Shown piece by piece: positions 25,953 to 33,791 of a stretch of 49,179 nt of DNA (within the stretch, counting starts at the first letter, position 1; the number at the start of each line of letters is the position of its first letter). The notes under the pieces were generated by a model, which ran no database searches, had not been told where the DNA came from, and saw only the letters and a program-made list of their open reading frames with translations. Made by a program: the position numbers and the translations under genes. Source of the DNA: a virus; IMG/VR virus record IMGVR_UViG_3300003690_000014, positions 1 through 49,179 of that record, one strand, 5' to 3'.

Positions 25953-26672
25953 TTATGGCAATATCGCCTTCGCCTTCTCTACATCGAAGGCCGCTCCTAT
26001 GTGGCGGATGATCTTGTCAAGATCCGTCTCTTGTGGGTGAACCTCCATTGTCATCATCGCATCAGGATAGTTCACCACTTTCTTCCGCTGGTGAATGAAT
26101 GCCCATTTCCGCATGGCAGGCCAGAGAATGCGGTTCAGGTGAATCTGGTCCGATCCGTGACGGTTATAGTCAATGTCTCCCAGCAGGGATAGAACCTCCC
26201 GGCACTTCGTCCTCACCGCAGGCGCATTCATGGCGATCATTCCACCCATGAGAGGGCCGCAATGGGACTCACTGTCGAGGATTGCATGAAGCTCCGCTCC
26301 GCTTTCCATCGCCTCTTCCACCATGTTCCGGTCCCGATGCATCGGTAGACTGTCTACGTCTCGACAGACCATCCATCCAACCTCCTCGTCCAAGAGGGGC
26401 TGCATCCTCCATAGCATCGCCGCACACAGTTCCCGCGCCTCTCCCATGTTGATCAGCTTCACTTCCGGAGGGAGATCCTGAAAGGCGGGGAATTCCAGTA
26501 CGCGATCGTCATGGTGTATCCATACCTCGTAATCAGGGAACGCTTCCTTCGCCGCACGGATGATCGTGGGGATGAAATTGATGAAGAACTTTCCCCGGGC
26601 TACTCCCGCATTCGCACTTTCGTAGCCGCTCGAGGCGTTCCTGAAAAAAGACAGACTGTATACCTTCTTCAT
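25953..26672 (-). CDS. Glycosyltransferase-like protein
   Basis: 239 residues, ATGA overlap with the methyltransferase stop. An N-terminal FFINFIPTIIRAAKEAFP helix follows a strand (VYSLSFF). The sequence CRDVDSLPMHRD (about 107-118) has a D-x-D motif, and later HGSDQIHLNRILWP (about 170-183) looks like acceptor-site sequence of capsular/LPS-type glycosyltransferases. It probably transfers a sugar from a nucleotide donor. Confidence 0.7.
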   Translation of the reverse strand: MKKVYSLSFFRNASSGYESANAGVARGKFFINFIPTIIRAAKEAFPDYEVWIHHDDRVLEFPAFQDLPPEVKLINMGEARELCAAMLWRMQPLLDEEVGWMVCRDVDSLPMHRDRNMVEEAMESGAELHAILDSESHCGPLMGGMIAMNAPAVRTKCREVLSLLGDIDYNRHGSDQIHLNRILWPAMRKWAFIHQRKKVVNYPDAMMTMEVHPQETDLDKIIRHIGAAFDVEKAKAILP

Positions 26673-27193
26673 TCTTCCCTCGCCATAACAAGAATGCCTT
26701 CCACAAGGAAAGCCTCGTATCCCTTGTTGGCTGTAATCCGGATCATCTGCTCGTTGTGTCCGTCTTCGGACAGAACATATACCATCGGATCGTGATTCAG
26801 GACGTTCTCGTGGATAAAGATGTCCCGATCCATGTCACTCCCTACGGCGGCGATCACGTCGTAAGGTCCGGGATATTGGTTGAAGATCTCTCCCACTGTC
26901 AGGGTCCGTACGTAATATCCATCCAGAATCCGTGAAATACGTGGATCCGCAGACATGTACGCAAGGATGTACTTCTCGTTTTCAAACAGCTCTTCGGGGA
27001 GTTCCGTTCCCACACGAATGCCGTTCCATCCCCGTGCCGCCAGGATCTCGCAGATATCACCTGTGCCGTCTCCGATGGCGAGATAACTTCCCTTTCCGCC
27101 GTCTTTCCTGGCACGCCTGCGTATGAACTCTCCGGCCAGTTCGTTTTGCACTACAGATACAGGCACTTTTATATTTGTGTACAGGATACTCAT
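26669..27193 (-). CDS. SAM-binding methyltransferase-like protein
   Basis: 174 residues from the ATG at 27193 (GAAAGGG upstream); a longer frame from 27385 overlaps the preceding gene and is rejected. The segment YLAIGDGTGDICEILAARGW (about 36-55) has the G-x-G-x-G shape of a Rossmann/AdoMet loop, followed by an acidic GTELPEELF. Near the end, YDVIAAVGSD resembles motif IV. Substrate unknown; placed among sugar genes, so sugar methylation is likely. An NAD-binding role is a weaker alternative. Confidence 0.6.
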   Translation of the reverse strand: MSILYTNIKVPVSVVQNELAGEFIRRRARKDGGKGSYLAIGDGTGDICEILAARGWNGIRVGTELPEELFENEKYILAYMSADPRISRILDGYYVRTLTVGEIFNQYPGPYDVIAAVGSDMDRDIFIHENVLNHDPMVYVLSEDGHNEQMIRITANKGYEAFLVEGILVMAREE

Positions 27194-27206
27194 AAAGTGT
27201 GCCCTT

Positions 27207-27920
27207 TCAGTAAGAGTCCTGCGGCTTTTTGAACTTCTCAAGGTAATCTTCAAATCCATCCTTCTGGGAAGCCATGAATCGGTTCTTGTCTTCCTGCCAG
27301 TGAGTCCGACTATTGTCTTCCTGGTATCCCTCTTTCCTCTGTCTTCCAAATGCCCAATGATGATGATCCTGAACAAGATCATCACGCATCCAGAGGACTC
27401 CCAACTTTTCCGCGACTTCCTTCAGGATCTCATCTCCGTAGAAGTGGAAGAATTCCGTGGGCACCACGTACTCTCCGCCGAAAGCCTTTTCCAGCCATCC
27501 TTTGCCAAACCAGGGTGAACCGCAGATCCTAGCCGCCGCAGGCTTTCCCGTTGCGTCCATTCCCTGCCGGTCTCCGCAGGGTTGCATCACTCCAAAGCCG
27601 TCTGGGAATCTTTCAAGGTATTCCGCTGCGATCTCCTGTGCCGTATGGTTTGGATCGGGATCCATGTCATCCGCTGCGAGAATGAATATCTCCGCTCCCC
27701 GATCCGCTACCGCCCGGACAATCCGGTCACATGCCCACCAGTATCCCTGATAACCCATGCCTACACCCACCCAGTCGATATCCGACTCTATGAATGCGCT
27801 GTCCTGCACGTATACCCCTACCCGATAGCCCTTTTCACGCCATCGCGAGGCCGCTTTTATCCCCTTTTCTGGCATAAGCGAGGGGAAACATACCCAGACC
27901 TTATCTTCAAGTTCGTTCAT
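27207..27920 (-). CDS. Glycosyltransferase-like protein
   Basis: 237 residues, starting in an ATGA overlap with a short upstream frame. FILAADDMDPDPNH (about 79-92) contains the Asp cluster typical of GT-A donor sites, after an N-terminal WVCFPSLMPEKG. The C-terminal half has acceptor-like FFHFYGDEIL and a Trp/His-rich DDLVQDHHHWAFG stretch. Partner of the other transferases in the cassette. Confidence 0.7.
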   Translation of the reverse strand: MNELEDKVWVCFPSLMPEKGIKAASRWREKGYRVGVYVQDSAFIESDIDWVGVGMGYQGYWWACDRIVRAVADRGAEIFILAADDMDPDPNHTAQEIAAEYLERFPDGFGVMQPCGDRQGMDATGKPAAARICGSPWFGKGWLEKAFGGEYVVPTEFFHFYGDEILKEVAEKLGVLWMRDDLVQDHHHWAFGRQRKEGYQEDNSRTHWQEDKNRFMASQKDGFEDYLEKFKKPQDSY

Positions 27921-28060
27921 GTTTTGAAATCCCAGAAGGGAGTCGATGGATCGGGAAGACGCTGGATGAGAGACGACTTCCTCTTCTTCTTCTTCGCTCT
28001 TTGAGGGAGGTAGATCGACTCCCTCTGGGACATGTTATGTTGATTATCCGCGCCTCTCAT
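27917..28060 (-). CDS. Short basic open frame before a glycosyltransferase gene
   Basis: 47 residues from the ATG at 28060. The stop overlaps the next gene's ATG (ATGA), which supports coupled translation. The middle is very basic (about 23-28, five Lys and one Arg). No good Shine-Dalgarno site is seen, only GGAG about 16 bases upstream and AGG directly before the ATG. Could be a real leader peptide or spurious. Confidence 0.35.
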   Translation of the reverse strand: MRGADNQHNMSQRESIYLPQRAKKKKRKSSLIQRLPDPSTPFWDFKT

Positions 28061-28069
28061 CCTGATCGG

Positions 28070-28099
28070 ACTTTACTCCGCAGAGGAAACTCGTGTCAA
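28070..28099 (-). promoter_or_regulatory. Possible internal promoter in the glycan cassette
   Basis: Minus-strand TTGACA (28099-28094) and TAAAGT (28075-28070), spaced 18 bp, lie just after the stop of the upstream glycosyltransferase gene. A perfect -35 with a moderate -10 could raise expression of the second half of the cassette. Confidence 0.4.
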
Positions 28100-28714
28100 C
28101 TACTTTTTCGGTACGCGGTTCTTTAACCTTCGACTCGCCTGGTAATGCTTCACCACGATGTCGTCTGGATTCCGATGGCCGTATCGACGCGGGAAGTCAT
28201 CATAAATCCATACCCATTCGGGAGGTAACGGCTTTGCCGTGAGTTTATCTTTCCACTTTCCCCAGATGGACTTCCACGCGCATTGCTCCGGCGTGTCCGT
28301 GTTTCTCCACTTCTGCGTTTCCATTGTCCATTCCTCGAGGAATTCCTTTACCAACGGGGTGTTGGCAAAGTACAGCGTTCCTGTCAATACCTCCACGGGA
28401 TGATGCGGCCCTCTCTTGAATTCATGGAACGATATGTGGCAATCCTTGAATATCTCGAAATCCGGCTTGTTCATGAACTCCGCATCGGCATCCACGTAGA
28501 GGATTCCGTCCATGGATTCGAAATGCTCCAGGGAATTGAGAATGAATTCCGGCTTCCAACATACCGCATCTTGCCATTCCACCAAGCTTATCTTCTGAAC
28601 CGCGTGGTCAATACTATACTTCTCTAAAGATGCGGATAATCTTTTTACTTCCTTCTCGTAGCCATCTCCATCTTCCGTATAAAAAACGATGGTGAGGATA
28701 TTCAATGCAGCCAT
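28100..28714 (-). CDS. Nucleotide-diphospho-sugar transferase-like protein
   Basis: 204 residues with GGTGAG before the ATG. The N-terminus (LNILTIVFYTEDGDGYEKEV) and the DGILYVDADAEF segment (about 68-79) resemble the GT-A donor site of small nucleotide-diphospho-sugar transferases. Further on, LTGTLYFANTPLVKEFLEEW (about 109-128) is a conserved acceptor-side helix of that fold. It lies between two other cassette genes and is followed by the promoter-like sequence at 28070-28099. Confidence 0.7.
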   Translation of the reverse strand: MAALNILTIVFYTEDGDGYEKEVKRLSASLEKYSIDHAVQKISLVEWQDAVCWKPEFILNSLEHFESMDGILYVDADAEFMNKPDFEIFKDCHISFHEFKRGPHHPVEVLTGTLYFANTPLVKEFLEEWTMETQKWRNTDTPEQCAWKSIWGKWKDKLTAKPLPPEWVWIYDDFPRRYGHRNPDDIVVKHYQASRRLKNRVPKK

Positions 28715-28727
28715 ATCTCACCATCGC

Positions 28728-29423
28728 TCACGCCGAAGCGTGTAGAGAGGAAGTTAGATAGGTAATCGGATCCTCTTTCGGCCAGCACGTTACCGCACTG
28801 GCGGGATTCAAATTGATTACTTCCCTTCCACGGAGATGCCATGCAGCCCAGTTCTCGAAGTCGCTTTTGAAACTACGGTACTGTGCGTCTCCCGCACGGG
28901 GCTTCCCTCTTTTATCGTAATCTTCGTGATAGTTCACTTCTCTTTCTCCCCGCTCCTGACAGTCTACTCCCAGGAGACATATCGGATCAGCTTCCATGAT
29001 ATCAACCAGATTCAACGCGCCGATCATGGAATTCGATGAGTAACTTAATCCTTGATCAAAGTCTTTTGCCCAGAACTTCCCCTCTCTTACCGTTCTCAGG
29101 AAATGTACTCCCGGATCAACTTCTTCCACCAGTCTCTCAAACTTCCTGTCCAGCGCATGTAATACCTTTACTCCCTTGAATCCCGTCCATTCCGGTGTGG
29201 TTCCCCATAGGCGCGTGATCACATCGAAATCTTCACTGAACCATACCGCAGCCGTGGGAACGTCTTTGAATGCCCTGTTGATCACCACTACACGGGGATG
29301 GTCTGCGAGGAGACTCCAGTCGAAGTCCTGAAGGGAAGGTCCCCCTCCCACCAGGATGGCCTCCCTGTCTTTCCATTGCCCTCTGGTCAGTGGGAAGGAC
29401 ACGCTCCGTCCTCCCTCAAACAT
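28728..29423 (-). CDS. MptE/DUF115-like glycan-associated protein
   Basis: 231 residues with an excellent ribosome site (GGAGGAAGGGG). The N-terminal EAILVGGGPSLQDFDW (about 20-35) is the Gly-rich loop of the DUF115/MptE-like family (6-hydroxymethylpterin pyrophosphokinase fold). That family is often found next to sugar transferases, for example those that modify flagella or capsules. The GLSYSSNSMIGALNLVDIM stretch and LLGVDCQERGER fit the same fold. It overlaps the Fcl-like gene by 37 bases. Exact reaction unknown. Confidence 0.65.
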   Translation of the reverse strand: MFEGGRSVSFPLTRGQWKDREAILVGGGPSLQDFDWSLLADHPRVVVINRAFKDVPTAAVWFSEDFDVITRLWGTTPEWTGFKGVKVLHALDRKFERLVEEVDPGVHFLRTVREGKFWAKDFDQGLSYSSNSMIGALNLVDIMEADPICLLGVDCQERGEREVNYHEDYDKRGKPRAGDAQYRSFKSDFENWAAWHLRGREVINLNPASAVTCWPKEDPITYLTSSLHASA

Positions 29424-30313
29424 TCCACTACCCCTTCCTCCAAGCTTGTCGTGGCTTCCCAGTCGAGGAATGCCTTCGCCTTCCTCGTATCCAACAGCCT
29501 TCGCTTCTGGCCGTCTGGCTTCGTTCTATCCCATTCCACATCGAAATCCGTTCCCATCGTGTCCTGTATGATTTCAATCAGCTCCCGGATGGAAACTTCC
29601 CTTCCACTACCTAAATTTACCGCTTCCGTTCCTTCTATCGTCTGGACTCGATCTACGGCCCGGACTACCGCTTCCGCTGCGTCTCCTGCGTATAACAAGT
29701 CCCGCGTGGGCGTCCCTGTTCCCCATAGAGTGATCGAGTTGCCTTCCGCTTCCTTTACCTTTCGGATCATCGCTGGCAGAACGTGACTCGTTTCCAAATC
29801 ATAGTGATCGTACTTGCCATATAGATTCGTCGGTAGGAGGGTGATCGAGTTTAACTTGTATTGCCTGTGGTACGCTTCCAGACATTCCATCAACGCTCTC
29901 TTCGCTATTCCGTAGGGCGCGTTGGTGGGTTCCGGATAGCCGTTCCACAGAGTCGTCTCTTCGTAGGGGATTCTTCCTTCCGATGGGTACGAGCAGGTCG
30001 TCCCAAGGAAGACTATGCTGGTCACACCTTCCTGCACGCATGCGTCGAAGACGTTCAAACCCATTCGCATGTTGTCCTGAAAAAAGTCTCCCGGTTGGGC
30101 ACGGTTTGCCCCGATTCCTCCGCACCTTGCTGCCGCGTGAATCACTACGTCCGGAGCTATATCCCGCAGGATATATCCGAATTCATGCTTGCCCGTCCGC
30201 AGGTCAGCGTCTGCGCTTCCCAGTGCGGTCAGCTCTCTTCCCTGCTTTTTAAACTCTGCCTGGATGTTCTTTCCGAAAAAGCCCGTTCCTCCCGTAAGCA
30301 ATACCTTGCTCAC
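29387..30313 (-). CDS. fcl: GDP-L-fucose synthase-like epimerase/reductase
   Basis: 308 residues. The GTG start (30313) overlaps the portal stop (GTGA), coupling the cassette to the late operon. Rossmann loop GGTGFFGKN (8-16); active-site segments FLGTTCSYP (Cys109-type residue kept, the usual Ser is Thr), EPTNAPYGIAK (Tyr and Lys of the SDR triad) and TSHVLPA (the catalytic His). The match to E. coli Fcl extends through TLWGTGTPTRDLLY. Known reaction: GDP-4-keto-6-deoxy-mannose to GDP-L-fucose using NADPH. Its partner dehydratase is likely the epimerase-like gene at 23600-24526. Confidence 0.85.
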   Translation of the reverse strand: MSKVLLTGGTGFFGKNIQAEFKKQGRELTALGSADADLRTGKHEFGYILRDIAPDVVIHAAARCGGIGANRAQPGDFFQDNMRMGLNVFDACVQEGVTSIVFLGTTCSYPSEGRIPYEETTLWNGYPEPTNAPYGIAKRALMECLEAYHRQYKLNSITLLPTNLYGKYDHYDLETSHVLPAMIRKVKEAEGNSITLWGTGTPTRDLLYAGDAAEAVVRAVDRVQTIEGTEAVNLGSGREVSIRELIEIIQDTMGTDFDVEWDRTKPDGQKRRLLDTRKAKAFLDWEATTSLEEGVVECLREDGACPSH

Positions 30314-31836
30314 ACCCCTCTCGCTTCCTTCTCTTTCGTTCTGCGATCTTTACGCCGCTTCTGTCCTACGTCACGGCTTTCCCCCTGCCTCTCCATCTTC
30401 CTGCGTTCCTGCTTCTTTCCTTCCTTCTTGTCTTCCTTCTCTTCTGATCGGAGAGAATTTTTGTCATCCTCGCGGATCACGTCCTTGGACGCTTGCATCT
30501 CTATTTCCATCCTTTGGATGTCTTCCAGCGAGATTACCTCTTCGTCTTCGTCCGGTGGGGTGCGGTTGATCGTTTCATACCATTCGCTCTTCATGATCGG
30601 TGCGCCTGCCATCACGGACTCTTTGTTGATCTGCAATTCCGTAAGCGCGTCTTGTCGCTTGATCTGGTCACTCGTGAAATGCGGAGGCTTTGCCTCGTCT
30701 AGTCCTAACTTCACAATGTTGTGCCAGTTATGGTACAGGAAAGCATGAACGAGATCCCGCTCGAGAATCTCATCGAGATGCCTGCGGTCATCCTGATAGT
30801 ACGCTTCACTCGTATCCGCTTGTGTCTCCGCTTCCGCTCTCGCTCCCGATTTTCCTCCTCCATGCCCTGATGGCCGCACACTGCCGTTGAACAGCCGCGC
30901 TATCGTCTCGTCCCAATACCGGATGTACTCCATCGAGAATTTCAACGCTCCTGCCGGGGCGTCCTGGATCTCAACGTCGTCCGCTTCCTCCATTACCATG
31001 TAGTGTTCAGATCTATAGTTTTCCGCCAGCTTCTTTGCCGCTGCCAGAAGATCCTCGTTCGTCTTCGTCGTACTCCCCTGCCTTAAACCATCGAGCTTGA
31101 TCTTCATGATCCCGTTCGCGTACCGGTCCATGCCTTCACTCATCTTCTTGACGCCAACCGTCTTACAGTAATGCGCGAAGTACAACGCCTGTATCACACC
31201 ACGGCCATAGCCAACTCTGTCCTCTTCATTGGTGAAGACGTATTCCACCAGGTTTCGTCGCATGTCGTCCGTTATGCGGAACCAGCCGTACTTGTTGGAA
31301 TCAAACATCTCAAGGTGGACACCTATCTTTTCAATAAAGCCACCCTTCGACCAGTCGGTTACCCAGTGGATTCTTCGACGGTCTACGTTGGTCATCCTCT
31401 CCGGGATGTACCATTCCATCTTCGGTAAGCCGTCGAGCGCAATACCCCTCTTGTCCCAATGAATGAACTCGTAGGTACGCCCTATCGTGAACGCATCCGC
31501 CAGTCTTCGCCGCGCTGCGTTGAACTCCGCTATGTACCCGATACCTTCCCCTACAATCCCTGCCAATTTCTTGGAGTCATCCTTCATCCCTTTGGAAATG
31601 TTCTTCGACTTCGTAGCGTGTCGGTTTGCGATCACACGCCAAGGGCGAACTACGTTGCGGTTTCGCCTCTCCAACTCCGCCAGTACCACCGGCTCGTTCC
31701 GGATGATCTCCCAGATGTCTGGCTCACTTCTTAACGCCAGATCCGGGTCGAATACCCACGGACTCCTATATGCCGCACTTAACTGATATGCGTATAGCAG
31801 ATCATTTTGGCTTCTGATTACGAGTGGTATGCCCAT
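30310..31836 (-). CDS. Portal protein (Mu gp29 / DUF935-like)
   Basis: 508 residues, directly after the large terminase. Features of the DUF935 portal family: an N-terminal helical part, a RHATKSKNISKG region, the GYIAEFNAARRRLADAF helix, the WYIPERMTNVDRRRIHWVTD core, and later GYGRGVIQALYFAHYCKTVG. The C-terminal 60 residues are extremely charged (Lys/Arg/Glu) and probably disordered. The portal dodecamer forms the DNA entrance at one capsid vertex. Confidence 0.85.
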   Translation of the reverse strand: MGIPLVIRSQNDLLYAYQLSAAYRSPWVFDPDLALRSEPDIWEIIRNEPVVLAELERRNRNVVRPWRVIANRHATKSKNISKGMKDDSKKLAGIVGEGIGYIAEFNAARRRLADAFTIGRTYEFIHWDKRGIALDGLPKMEWYIPERMTNVDRRRIHWVTDWSKGGFIEKIGVHLEMFDSNKYGWFRITDDMRRNLVEYVFTNEEDRVGYGRGVIQALYFAHYCKTVGVKKMSEGMDRYANGIMKIKLDGLRQGSTTKTNEDLLAAAKKLAENYRSEHYMVMEEADDVEIQDAPAGALKFSMEYIRYWDETIARLFNGSVRPSGHGGGKSGARAEAETQADTSEAYYQDDRRHLDEILERDLVHAFLYHNWHNIVKLGLDEAKPPHFTSDQIKRQDALTELQINKESVMAGAPIMKSEWYETINRTPPDEDEEVISLEDIQRMEIEMQASKDVIREDDKNSLRSEEKEDKKEGKKQERRKMERQGESRDVGQKRRKDRRTKEKEARGV

Positions 31837-31872
31837 TGTCTGATCCCCTTCTTTTTCCTAGTTGATCGTACC

Positions 31873-33531
31873 TTACCACCCCGGAGGTCGTTTTACCTCT
31901 ATAAAATCCCACGCCGTTGGCGGGCCACTCCTTCGCCTCTCTTCCCTCCGCTCATCCTCCTCCGGTGTGGAGGATGAGGCCGTTGTGGGGATCGCCGTTC
32001 CTCCTCTTCCCCTTATCCTTTCCGCTATCGCTACTCCATATGCCACTACGTCACACATGTCGTCGTGCGCTGCATTCGGAAATGTACATAACTCGCTTTC
32101 AAATGCGTCCAGCCAGGAAGTGTACGACGGGATCCAAAACCTGCCGTCTGCCAACAGGTTCGTCGCTCTCATCATTCGTCCCATCTTGTCCGTGTCGATC
32201 CTGTAGAGAACGTCTCCTCCTCGCCTCGTCGAGATCTCCCTTACCGGAAGCCCCTCCCTCCTGGCAAACTGGAATAGACTCAGTTGAAACGCCACGGTCT
32301 CCATTCCAATAACTGAGAAATCCCATCGCCTGTGAAACGCTTTCAGCTTCTTTAGAATGTCCGGGCCTTCCATCCGCTCTCTTATCAAGTCTAAAAGCGT
32401 CAGAATCGGTAAGCCTTGCGCCGTTATAAATACACTCCATGCCGCGAAGACCGTGTAGTCGGGATCCGTCTTCTGTCCTCTGCCCGGTCCTCCCAGTTCT
32501 TTCTCCCTAGCCGCCAAGTCTGCCGTGCAGAATCGAAAATGACTCATCGCGTCATACTGGTATAACCCGTCCATTACGCTGATTCGCCCGTCCCTTAACA
32601 CATCATAATGCTTCAGCCATTCCCGCTTGATGATCCCCCCCTCCATCGGTGCGGGTCTCTGCTGTAACTGGCCTGCCACTCCATACGGACCGAGCCTTCG
32701 CTTCAAATCCTCCAGAAAGTCCTTCGGGAATCTTACCTCATCCAGGATCTCTCCCAAGTTCCTTCGCGGATCCTTTACCTCCGGAGCGCATTCTGAATCC
32801 CCTTCCCATTCCATCGGCACTTTCAGATGCGTCCATCCTCCCTGCTTCAAATACAAGCCTGTAGCGTCACTCTCGTGTAGTCTCTGCTGGATCAATACCT
32901 CCGCCGCTTCCGGTGAATCTTTACGTGAGGGCCATGTCCTGCATAACCATTCCGTGACACTCTCCCTTACCACCTCGCTCTCCGCTCCTGTCGGATCTTG
33001 CGGATCATCCAGAACCAACCTCAATCCACCAAAACCGAGAATGTTGCTCGATCCCAAGGAACTCGCAAACATGCTCCCCTGCGCCGTGTTCCGGAAGTAC
33101 GCCTTCTCCCGCTGCTCTCCCGCAAATCCCACGATGCTTCCAAACCTGTCCTGGTAAAACTTGGACTCCACTACCTGCCTTCTCCGCAGGTTGTCCCGCA
33201 ACGCCAGCCTCAACGCATAACTGGCAAACATGAATGGCATAGACGGCATTCTCGTCCATTCCCAGCACGGCCACAGCACACTCACAATCGAACTCTTGCC
33301 CGTTCTTGGCGGTACGTTGATGATCAGCCGCTTCAGCTTCCCTTCCGTTACCGCTTGAAGATGTTCGCAGATCATCTTCAGGTGCCAGTTATCCTTGAAT
33401 TGGACTCCAGGCTCGATGACGTGCCAGCACGCTTTGACGAACTCATGCAGCGACTGGGGGAGCAGTACCTTGTCGATCTCTATGAGATCTAAAAATTCTT
33501 TTGGAATGTCTATAGGGGACCCGTCACTCAT
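31873..33531 (-). CDS. terL: Terminase large subunit
   Basis: 552 residues. ATPase: Walker A PPRTGKSS (about 74-81) and Walker B LRLVLDDPQD (about 169-178), with coupling residues after it. Nuclease: Asp in FCTADLAA, then IGMETVAF and the Asp-rich AAHDDMCDVVAYG near the end, matching the RNase H-like triad of terminases. It cuts and translocates phage DNA into the prohead. The ATG has no Shine-Dalgarno site and lies inside a set of 18-bp repeats; translation may rely on coupling to the short frame ending at 33524. Confidence 0.95.
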   Translation of the reverse strand: MSDGSPIDIPKEFLDLIEIDKVLLPQSLHEFVKACWHVIEPGVQFKDNWHLKMICEHLQAVTEGKLKRLIINVPPRTGKSSIVSVLWPCWEWTRMPSMPFMFASYALRLALRDNLRRRQVVESKFYQDRFGSIVGFAGEQREKAYFRNTAQGSMFASSLGSSNILGFGGLRLVLDDPQDPTGAESEVVRESVTEWLCRTWPSRKDSPEAAEVLIQQRLHESDATGLYLKQGGWTHLKVPMEWEGDSECAPEVKDPRRNLGEILDEVRFPKDFLEDLKRRLGPYGVAGQLQQRPAPMEGGIIKREWLKHYDVLRDGRISVMDGLYQYDAMSHFRFCTADLAAREKELGGPGRGQKTDPDYTVFAAWSVFITAQGLPILTLLDLIRERMEGPDILKKLKAFHRRWDFSVIGMETVAFQLSLFQFARREGLPVREISTRRGGDVLYRIDTDKMGRMMRATNLLADGRFWIPSYTSWLDAFESELCTFPNAAHDDMCDVVAYGVAIAERIRGRGGTAIPTTASSSTPEEDERREERRRSGPPTAWDFIEVKRPPGW

Positions 33532-33594
33532 AGGGGACCCATATGAAATAGGGGACCCATGTAGAATAGGGGACCCGTAATCGATAGGGGACCC
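33512..33594. repeat. Five 18-bp tandem repeats across the terL start
   Basis: The core ATAGGGGACCC starts at 33512, 33530, 33548, 33566 and 33584, exactly 18 bp apart, each followed by a variable 7-bp spacer. The array covers the first codons of terL and the region just before it. The 18-bp period is a multiple of three, so in the terL frame it reads as GSPI plus two variable residues. Ordered repeats next to the terminase genes are typical of terminase-binding (cos/pac) sites. Confidence 0.85.
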
Positions 33595-33730
33595 AGTGTT
33601 CCCTTACGGGCTTTAGGATTAAGGGGTCCGGTACGGACCCTTTCTGTAACCCCCTCCCCCTCAAGGGTTTGCGTTCACTCCCCAACTCCCTGCCCTCCAA
33701 CCCCTTGCAATGGTATCCGTGTACACTCAT
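33524..33730 (-). CDS. Short frame with Trp-Val-Pro-Tyr repeats between terS and terL
   Basis: 68 residues from an ATG at 33730; the 3' end is made of the 18-bp repeats read as WVPY. The stop overlaps the terL ATG by eight bases, which could couple terL translation. The N-terminal half is basic (Lys/Arg rich). No strong ribosome site and repetitive composition, so it may be only a by-product of the repeats. Confidence 0.35.
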   Translation of the reverse strand: MSVHGYHCKGLEGRELGSERKPLRGRGLQKGSVPDPLILKPVREHWVPYRLRVPYSTWVPYFIWVPYE

Positions 33731-33791
33731 AACCTGTTGCGCCTCAAGGGGTTACGCCGGAGGGGCTCCAGGTTGACGATGGATAAAAATT
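33595..33791. other. Structured intergenic segment between terS and terL (possible packaging site)
   Basis: This segment holds only the low-confidence short frame. It contains an inverted repeat GGGTCCG-GTA-CGGACCC (33624-33640), C-rich runs, and the inverted pair AACCCCTTG / CAAGGGGTT (around 33697 and 33747). GTGTACACTC (33717-33726) matches the element seen in the early promoter at 49006-49034. Together with the adjacent 18-bp repeats it is the best candidate for the packaging start. Confidence 0.5.

Noticed and set aside
33512-33594. Small CRISPR array
   Set aside because: Repeat core is 11 bp with 7-bp spacers and a coding overlap; CRISPR repeats and spacers are longer, and no cas gene is present.
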